This document shows positions 1 through 4,725 of a DNA stretch of 7,553 nt, one piece after another (position 1 is the first letter of the stretch; every line of letters begins with the position of its first letter). This DNA is from Flavobacteriales bacterium. GTDB taxonomy: Bacteria > Bacteroidota > Bacteroidia > Flavobacteriales > Parvicellaceae. The stretch is taken from assembly GCA_014239715.1 (NCBI GenBank), contig JAAZYJ010000314.1:1-7553 (forward strand). Direction: 5' to 3'. Under the pieces are notes generated by a model. That model worked only from the letters and a program-made list of their open reading frames with translations, was not told the DNA's origin and ran no database searches. A program made the translations under genes and the position numbers.

Positions 1-142
1 ACACCATTGTACCCAACCGGTGATGGATTTTTTCCAAATACCGGGAACAGTCAGAGCCTCTTTTTCTTTTTATAATAACATGGAAGATATTGCTGCGCTC
101 AAAGAAGGATTAATGAAAGCTAAATCAATGCTCAGCGTATGA
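1..142 (+). CDS. sufS: Cysteine desulfurase SufS, C-terminal fragment (5' end outside window)
   Basis: SufS is the PLP-dependent cysteine desulfurase of the SUF pathway: it converts cysteine to alanine and holds the released sulfur as a persulfide on an active-site cysteine. Only the last 46 codons are present, read in the frame whose first full codon is at position 2. The fragment opens with HHCTQPVMDFF, the catalytic loop of SufS-type (group II) desulfurases, so the third residue (TGT at 8-10) is the persulfide cysteine. The next segment, GTVRASFSFYNNMEDI, contains the conserved Arg of the RASF motif that binds the substrate carboxylate. The tail, LKEGLMKAKSML, is the usual end of the family. 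The TGA at 140-142 overlaps the sufE ATG at 139 (ATGA), giving translational coupling with its sulfur-acceptor partner. Most of the PLP domain lies to the left of the window. The identification rests on the motif and the sufE neighbour and is secure. Confidence 0.93.
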   Translation, partial: HHCTQPVMDFFQIPGTVRASFSFYNNMEDIAALKEGLMKAKSMLSV

Positions 143-555
143 CAATTAAGGAGGCCGAAGATGAAATTGTTTCTGAATTCGCTCTTTTCAGCGACTGGAT
201 GGAGAAATACGAATACATAATCGAGCTCGGGAAAGATATGCCGATCATTGACCCGTCACACCAAACTGAAAGCAACCTAATTCCCGGTTGTCAATCAAGG
301 GTCTGGTTACATGCCGAACATGTCAATGGAAAAATAGTATTCACCGCAAACTCTGATGCAATTATTACTAAGGGTATCATTTCATTGTTAATTCGGATCC
401 TCTCCAATCAACGGGCTGAAGACATATTGGTTGCAGAGCTGCTTTTTATTAAGGAAATTGGATTAACTGACCACCTGTCTCCGACCAGATCGAATGGGCT
501 TGTGAGTATGGTAAAACAAATGAAAAACTTCGCATTTGCCTTTTCGAATGCGTAA
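139..555 (+). CDS. sufE: SufE, sulfur acceptor for the SufS desulfurase
   Basis: SufE takes the persulfide sulfur from SufS, greatly stimulates the desulfurase, and hands sulfur to the SufBCD scaffold in the cytoplasm. The protein has 138 residues, the normal length for SufE. Residues 45-57 contain the family signature SNLIPGCQSRVWL, with the sulfur-accepting Cys51 preceded by PG and followed by QSRVW; this is the only cysteine in the protein. The N-terminal helix region around WMEKYEYIIELGKDMP (20-35) is also typical. Near residues 106-119, the segment EIGLTDHLSPTRSNGL matches the conserved LS-x-R-xNG region. The start at 139 is chosen because it overlaps the sufS stop and gives the expected length. 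The next gene starts 14 nt after the stop, so it belongs to the same operon. I see nothing abnormal; all key residues are present. Confidence 0.95.
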   Translation: MTIKEAEDEIVSEFALFSDWMEKYEYIIELGKDMPIIDPSHQTESNLIPGCQSRVWLHAEHVNGKIVFTANSDAIITKGIISLLIRILSNQRAEDILVAELLFIKEIGLTDHLSPTRSNGLVSMVKQMKNFAFAFSNA

Positions 556-569
556 TAGTTTAGAATATA

Positions 570-881
570 ATGGATAAAAGGGAACTGGAAAATACTATAG
601 TAGAAGCGCTTAAGAGCATTTATGATCCTGAGATACCGGTCGACATTTTTGAGCTCGGCTTGATCTATGAAGTTAAAATTGACCCTGATTACAACGTGCT
701 AATTGATATGACCTTAACCTCGCCTAATTGTCCGGTGGCGGAAACATTGCCAATAGAGGTTGAAGATAAGGTTAAGGAGATTTCGGAGGTGAAATCCGCA
801 AAAGTTGTAATCGTTTTTGACCCACCCTGGGACAAGGATATGATGAGTGAAGAAGCCCAATTAGAACTAGGACTGCTGTAA
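570..881 (+). CDS. sufT: SufT-like DUF59/MIP18 family Fe-S assembly protein
   Basis: This small cytoplasmic protein of 103 residues belongs to the DUF59 (MIP18, PaaD-like) family. The branch found in SUF operons acts as an accessory factor in Fe-S cluster assembly or maturation of target proteins. The family signature is clear: YDPEIPVDIFELGLIYEV at residues 18-34, then MTLTSPNCPVAE (47-58) with the conserved Cys54, and VFDPPWDKDMMSEEA near the C-terminus with DPPW at 84-87. The length fits a single DUF59 domain with no extra domain. The gene follows sufE by 14 nt, and its TAA shares one base with the ATG of the next gene (TAATG at 879-883), so it sits inside the SUF transcription unit. I use the symbol because this is the SUF-associated subfamily. 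The exact biochemical step is not proven, and some annotations would simply say DUF59 domain protein. Confidence 0.88.
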   Translation: MDKRELENTIVEALKSIYDPEIPVDIFELGLIYEVKIDPDYNVLIDMTLTSPNCPVAETLPIEVEDKVKEISEVKSAKVVIVFDPPWDKDMMSEEAQLELGLL

Positions 882-1390
882 TGAATGATGAAATCATAAA
901 TAAAGTTGAGCAAAGCGGCCTGATACAATTTGATCTAGCGAGCCACTGGCCAGCGGATATAGTTGTCGAGGAATATGACCTGTCCCATGATCTATGGCAA
1001 GGACTTGCAGTTAAAGAAAAAGCCTTCAGGTCTAAATTAAAGGAAACTGATTGGAGCGTTTATGCCAAAAAACATGTCGCGTTGCATTGTTCGGTAGATG
1101 CCGTTGTCCCCATTTGGGCATACATGTTAGTCACCAAATATTTAAATGAACACGCGGCAAAAGTAACTTACGGTACCGTCATCGAATTGAACAATGCGAT
1201 CATTAAAGAAGTAATTGAAGGCCTAGACATCGCAATGTACCAAGACAGTAGAATTATCATTAAAGGATGTGCCGACCTGAATATAGACGAGTCGGCCTAT
1301 GTTGAGCTAATGAACAAATTACAGCCTGTTGCTAAATCAATTATGTTTGGCGAACCATGCTCGACTGTACCCCTGTTCAAGAGAAAGTAA
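881..1390 (+). CDS. DUF2480 family protein, last gene of the SUF operon
   Basis: I recognise this 169-residue protein as DUF2480, a family of unknown function found essentially in Bacteroidota. Shared family features are the N-terminal EIINKVEQSGLIQFDL, the WQGLAVKEKAFR segment (39-50), the DWSVYAKKHVALHCSVDAVV stretch (57-76), PIWAYML (77-83), the KGC motif (128-130) and the highly conserved tail KSIMFGEPCSTVPLF (152-166). Its three cysteines, Cys70, Cys130 and Cys160, all fall in these motif segments, which suggests a structural or metal/sulfur role (inference). No signal peptide or membrane segment is visible, so it is probably cytoplasmic. The ATG at 881 overlaps the preceding TAA, which strongly implies translational coupling to the SUF genes. 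It is the last plus-strand gene before a convergent neighbour, so the operon probably ends here. A role in Fe-S biogenesis is suggested only by context. Confidence 0.88.
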   Translation: MNDEIINKVEQSGLIQFDLASHWPADIVVEEYDLSHDLWQGLAVKEKAFRSKLKETDWSVYAKKHVALHCSVDAVVPIWAYMLVTKYLNEHAAKVTYGTVIELNNAIIKEVIEGLDIAMYQDSRIIIKGCADLNIDESAYVELMNKLQPVAKSIMFGEPCSTVPLFKRK

Positions 1391-1455
1391 TGCTGCTTTT
1401 GAACTCGAGTTGACAGACTACAATTTGCTTCTATTCGGTGCATGCAGCTACACAA

Positions 1456-2157
1456 TTATTTTGCAGCAATACCATCCTGAAAGAGCATCTCTTCCATTAT
1501 ACTTGCTTGCTCCATTGGAATTCTGCTCTCCTTATTATAGGCGGAAATAAACGCGGTACTTAGTCCGTGCAACCGTATTGCTTTGCACACCGCTTTAGCC
1601 TCCTTAAATGTGAAATATTTTCCACATGTGTATCGGTATTCTCCAACGTCAGTAATGTGCTCTTCAATAGTTATGGGACAGCTAAAGAATGAGGGGTCTT
1701 TAGGATTTTTGAATATGCCTATCTGGACTGTATAATAAATATCAGGGTTCACTATCTTACTTAAGACCATGTCTATCTGTTTATCACTCCAGTTTACCTC
1801 TCCCTTTCTGTCCGATTCATTTCGATTGGCCATCAGAAGAAACGCATCATCCATGCTGATCAACCTATTGTTATAGTAGACGATTATCTCCAAGCTGTCA
1901 TTCCCCATTTCGCGGATCACATTTTTTGCTTTTTGAGCTCTGATAAAATCTGAGAATGCACCAATTTCGTATACAAACAAATTTTTCTCTTTGGAAATAT
2001 TTATCGGTTCAAAATCACAAATTTTGGATGCGTTTATGTCAGCTTTCTCGCGCTCTACTTTGATCCGAAAGATGATCCCATTTGGCAGGTTATTAGATAG
2101 TATTGTACTTGGAATGGTAGCGAATAGTATCGCTATTGTAATTACTTTTAGTCTCAT
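1456..2157 (-). CDS. Exported protein with two divergent SPOR-like repeats
   Basis: This 233-residue protein is not a member of a named family that I can identify with certainty. It starts with a probable signal peptide: a charged start (MRLK) followed by a hydrophobic stretch to about residue 20, so it is predicted to be exported. The mature part looks like two copies of one module. Copy B (about 140-218) begins YYTVQIGIF, then has YRYTCGKYFTFKEAKAV, then GLSTAFISAYNKESRI and EQA. Copy A (about 28-105) has a matching FRIKVE strand, FVYEIGAFSDFIRAQKA, DSLEIIVYYNNRLI and DDA. This resembles the SPOR-like repeats of Bacteroidota envelope proteins, which in the SPOR family bind denuded peptidoglycan; binding here is inference. 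The copies are joined by a charged linker (110-135). The gene converges on the SUF operon with a 65-nt gap and lies 470 nt downstream of purF on the same strand. Promoter and terminator are not evident. Confidence 0.68.
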   Translation of the reverse strand: MRLKVITIAILFATIPSTILSNNLPNGIIFRIKVEREKADINASKICDFEPINISKEKNLFVYEIGAFSDFIRAQKAKNVIREMGNDSLEIIVYYNNRLISMDDAFLLMANRNESDRKGEVNWSDKQIDMVLSKIVNPDIYYTVQIGIFKNPKDPSFFSCPITIEEHITDVGEYRYTCGKYFTFKEAKAVCKAIRLHGLSTAFISAYNKESRIPMEQASIMEEMLFQDGIAAK

Positions 2158-2186
2158 GGCTAGTAAGTTTTAAGTTATTTCACTTT

Positions 2187-2205
2187 TATTCTGATTTTCA
2201 GAATA
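2187..2205. repeat. Perfect 8-bp inverted repeat upstream of the SPOR-like gene
   Basis: TATTCTGA at 2187-2194 and TCAGAATA at 2198-2205 are perfectly complementary around a TTT loop. The element lies 30-48 nt upstream of the SPOR-like gene's start codon. It could be a small hairpin in the 5' leader or an operator for a dimeric regulator. It is AT-rich and short, and chance occurrence is possible, so no function is assigned. Confidence 0.45.
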
Positions 2206-2363
2206 TTCAGTGGGCAATAGATGTATCGTTCTCTTTGAAAAGTTGGATAAATCGTGAGTAAATAGAATGTAGGTGAGGAATGCTCTCAGAAATGTCGACC
2301 TAACAAAAACATGCCTTTATATATTCATCGGAAAAATGATTCCTTGGGTTTCATTGCTAACAC

Positions 2364-2385
2364 GTGTAGGACGGTGTAGGACGGT
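2364..2385. repeat. 10-bp tandem repeat, 2.2 copies
   Basis: GTGTAGGACG occurs twice in perfect tandem (2364-2373 and 2374-2383), followed by a further GT. The first copy overlaps the 8-bp palindrome ACACGTGT at 2360-2367. It is too short to be a CRISPR or a large satellite array. It may be replication slippage or a paired protein-binding site. Confidence 0.6.
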
Positions 2386-2467
2386 TGATAAGTGTTTGAA
2401 ATTCAACGTAAAATGTTGTAACCCAATCCGGCCGTGCTGATTATTTAGCAAGGTTTCGCTTTAATTT

Positions 2468-2623
2468 TTAACGATTGCACTTTTGGCAAATAGACGGCAT
2501 ATCTCCGTTTATTTTGTTAAAAACTTTTTTCTTTGATTGATTAAAAAGAGTGTTTTCCAAGATTTCGTTAACACATTGGTCCGCTTTACTTAAAATGATC
2601 AGCGAGTCTTGAATCACTGGCAA
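2468..2623 (-). CDS. Possible small ORF of 51 codons directly downstream of purF
   Basis: An open frame begins five bases after the last base of the purF stop and runs 51 codons to a TAA at 2470-2468. It has no ATG at its front. The possible starts are TTG at 2623 or GTG at 2617, and the frame stays open a further 17 codons upstream, inside the end of purF. The predicted peptide has a helical, amphipathic first half (QDSLIILSKADQCVNEILEN), a lysine-rich middle and a C-terminal CQKCNR, which would give a CxxC pair at the very end. I recognise no family. Against it: the start is weak, no ribosome site lies close by, and an AT-rich frame of this length can arise by chance. It could also be a decayed gene remnant. 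Listed only as a candidate. Confidence 0.2.
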   Translation of the reverse strand: MPVIQDSLIILSKADQCVNEILENTLFNQSKKKVFNKINGDMPSICQKCNR

Positions 2624-2627
2624 GCCA

Positions 2628-4529
2628 TCAATATGCCCGAATGTTCTTCCCCTCCATGTAATTAATGAAGGACTTGTTTACTACCTTGTTTCCTCCAGGG
2701 GTCGGGTAGTTCCCGGTAAAGTACCAATCGCCTGTATGGTTCGGACAAGCTTTATGCAGGTCCTCAACCGACAAATAGATGATCGTAAGTTTACTTTTAA
2801 GTTCTTCAGGCGTTAACAATTCTGATATCTTCACCGAGATCTCTACCTCGGAGAACCGTTCATATACCTTCTGTACATGATTTACGATCTCTTCTTTTGG
2901 AAGGCTTTCCTGAGCCTTACACAAATCATACACCTCATCAAGAACATGGTCCAGGTTCCTCTCCCTAAGCAACGCAACTGCGGCCTGAAAAGCAATAAAA
3001 TCACCCATCTTGGCCATATCAATTCCGTAGCAATCCGGATACCTAATCTGAGGAGCAGATGAGGCGATGACAATATTTTTCGGACCTAGTCTGTCTAAAA
3101 TTCGAACTACACTTTGCTTTAACGTAGTGCCGCGCACTATTGAATCATCGATCACTATGATATTATCCACACCTCTGTTAATGGTTCCATACGTTATATC
3201 ATAGACGTGAGCCACCATATCGTCTCTTCCGTCATCCTGTGAAATAAAAGTTCTGAGCTTTGCATCCTTTATGAGTAGCTTCTCAATCCGCGTTCGCATT
3301 TTAAGGATCTTGTCAATTGCCTCAGTGGGTGAATCAATCCCCAACTCCTTGATCTTTTTAGTCTTTATCTGATTCAGAAGGTCTTCAGCCCTCTTGATCA
3401 TTCCGTAAAATGCCGTTTCCGCAGTGTTTGGTATGAAGGAGAACACTGTATTTTCAAGGTCATAATCTACTTCATTCAGCGCCGCATCACAAACCAAATT
3501 TCCTAGCTGCATTCTCTCCTGATAAATATCCTTATCACTACCTCTTGAAAAATAGATCCTTTCAAATGAACATGCCTTTTTTTCCATAGGCTCCCGAACC
3601 TCTTGTTCCATGACTCGACCATCCTTTTTAATGATCAACGCATGGCCCGGTTTGAGCTCCTGAATTTGCTCCCATTGTAAATCAAATGCTGTTTGAATAG
3701 CAGGCCTTTCACTGGTCACAACTACAATTTCATCATCTTCAAACCAGAAGGCAGGCCTTATTCCGCTAGGATCTCTCAATACAAAAGCATCCCCATGACC
3801 AACCAGCCCCGCCATGGCATATCCGCCGTCCCAATCAACTGCTGATCGTTGTAAAATTCGCTGAAGATCCAGCTCATGAGATATTCTGTCGGATATCTGG
3901 CGATAGCTGAGTCCCTCCATCTTATATTGCTGAAAGAGCTCCTCGTTTTCTTCATCCAGAAAATGACCAATTTTCTCAAGAACAGTTACTGTATCCGATT
4001 TTTCCTTCGGATGCTGACCAATTTCAACCAAAATATTGAAAAGCTCGTCTACATTAGTCAAATTAAAGTTGCCCGCAACAACAAGGTTTTTCGTTCTCCA
4101 GTTATTCAGTCTTAAAAAGGGATGGCAGCTTTCAATTGAATTTTTCCCATAAGTCCCATATCTCAGGTGTCCGAGGAAGAGCTCGCCGGTAAAGGCCTCT
4201 TTTTTCCTTAAATAATTGCAGTCTTTTAAAAGTTCAGGAGAATTAAGCTGCAAGTTCTTAAACCTTGAATTGATGTGGTCAAAAACTTCCTGGATTGGCT
4301 TTGACCCAACAGAACGTTGCCTGCTGATATATCGTTTCCCCGGCTCAACATTTAGCTTAATATTAGCAACCCCGGCTCCATCTTGCCCTCTGTTATGCTG
4401 CTTTTCCATCAAGAGGTACAGCTTATTTATCCCATAAAGCGCATTGCCATATTTTTCCTCGAAATATTCTAATGGTTTTTTAAGTCTTAAAAGTGCAATT
4501 CCGCACTCGTGCTTAATGGGGTCACTCAT
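2628..4529 (-). CDS. purF: Amidophosphoribosyltransferase PurF, long Bacteroidota form
   Basis: PurF transfers ammonia from glutamine to PRPP to make phosphoribosylamine, the first committed step of cytoplasmic de novo purine synthesis. The class II glutaminase domain covers about residues 9-310. Its catalytic Cys9 lies in HECGIALL, and RGQDGAG (47-53), GHLRYGTYG (120-128), GNFN (153-156) and DWDGGYAM (232-239) are present. An eight-residue propeptide must be removed to free the N-terminal cysteine, as in Bacillus PurF, which supports the ATG at 4529. The phosphoribosyltransferase domain follows, with FERIYFSRGS (322-331) and the PRPP loop VIDDSIVRGTT (459-469). The protein is over 100 residues longer than E. 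coli PurF. One extra block, rich in Lys and Glu (about 375-425), sits just before the LRTFIS flexible-loop region. Near the C-terminus, DWYFTGNYPTP (601-611) stands where Fe-S-type PurFs carry CxxCFTG, so no cluster is expected. A purine role is likely; a divergent paralogue function cannot be excluded. Confidence 0.9.
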   Translation of the reverse strand: MSDPIKHECGIALLRLKKPLEYFEEKYGNALYGINKLYLLMEKQHNRGQDGAGVANIKLNVEPGKRYISRQRSVGSKPIQEVFDHINSRFKNLQLNSPELLKDCNYLRKKEAFTGELFLGHLRYGTYGKNSIESCHPFLRLNNWRTKNLVVAGNFNLTNVDELFNILVEIGQHPKEKSDTVTVLEKIGHFLDEENEELFQQYKMEGLSYRQISDRISHELDLQRILQRSAVDWDGGYAMAGLVGHGDAFVLRDPSGIRPAFWFEDDEIVVVTSERPAIQTAFDLQWEQIQELKPGHALIIKKDGRVMEQEVREPMEKKACSFERIYFSRGSDKDIYQERMQLGNLVCDAALNEVDYDLENTVFSFIPNTAETAFYGMIKRAEDLLNQIKTKKIKELGIDSPTEAIDKILKMRTRIEKLLIKDAKLRTFISQDDGRDDMVAHVYDITYGTINRGVDNIIVIDDSIVRGTTLKQSVVRILDRLGPKNIVIASSAPQIRYPDCYGIDMAKMGDFIAFQAAVALLRERNLDHVLDEVYDLCKAQESLPKEEIVNHVQKVYERFSEVEISVKISELLTPEELKSKLTIIYLSVEDLHKACPNHTGDWYFTGNYPTPGGNKVVNKSFINYMEGKNIRAY

Positions 4530-4575
4530 GGCACAAAACTACTTTAATTTCTTCGTTTGTTGAAGGCAAATTCCA

Positions 4576-4606
4576 ATTTTATACCGATAGTCTTGATTTT
4601 ATACCG
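4576..4606. promoter_or_regulatory. Paired 11-bp direct repeats in the divergent intergenic region
   Basis: ATTTTATACCG occurs at 4576-4586 and again, identically, at 4596-4606, a spacing of exactly 20 bp, close to two helical turns. On the minus strand each copy reads CGGTATAAAAT. The pair lies 47-77 nt upstream of the purF start and 120-150 nt upstream of the start of the secreted protein gene, in a 196-nt divergent intergenic region. The same-face spacing fits a tandem site for a transcription factor (inference). I know of no regulator with this motif. Confidence 0.45.
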
Positions 4607-4725
4607 TAAACGTATTGGCTACTATTATTTCGGTTTTCATTCTTCTCATTTACAACCATTTAAGTATTTTTCCGTTAGTTAGATGGCTTCATTTACTACT
4701 TTGAGGTAGATGAGGGTGGTGCTCT

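Larger units (their letters stand above)
2158..2467. other. Intergenic region without a supported gene
   Basis: This AT-rich stretch lies upstream of the SPOR-like gene. I found no convincing reading frame on either strand and no tRNA-like or riboswitch-like structure. It holds an 8-bp inverted repeat close to the SPOR-like gene and a short tandem repeat next to a palindrome, both listed separately. I found no match to the Bacteroidota sigma consensus (TTTG, about 20 nt, TAnnTTTG) reading toward the SPOR-like gene, so its promoter is unassigned. The region ends at the stop codon of a weak small ORF behind purF. Confidence 0.6.

Noticed and set aside
1391..1468. Possible bidirectional terminator between the convergent DUF2480 and SPOR-like genes
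   Set aside because: The only complementary arms (TGCTGC at 1391 and GCAGCA at 1463) are about 66 nt apart and lack a compact GC-rich stem. The AACTCGAGTT palindrome at 1402-1411 has no loop and no T-run.
1329..1550. 73-codon plus-strand frame across the end of the DUF2480 gene
   Set aside because: It overlaps the conserved C-terminus of the DUF2480 protein in another frame and then runs antisense to the SPOR-like gene. It has no recognisable motif.
2360..2385. CRISPR array or integron attC site
   Set aside because: The repeat unit is 10 bp with no spacer, and I could not find the paired core sites and long imperfect hairpin expected of an attC.
2991..3062. Short open frames on both strands inside purF
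   Set aside because: These are overlapping-frame shadows. The purF frame carries continuous, conserved phosphoribosyltransferase motifs through this part.
4534..4541. TAGTTTTG on the minus strand, an exact match to the Bacteroidota -7 element TAnnTTTG, just ahead of purF
   Set aside because: It ends only 4 nt before the purF ATG, which would require a leaderless transcript. The nearest TTTG lies 25 nt upstream, outside the usual spacing, so I do not call a promoter.
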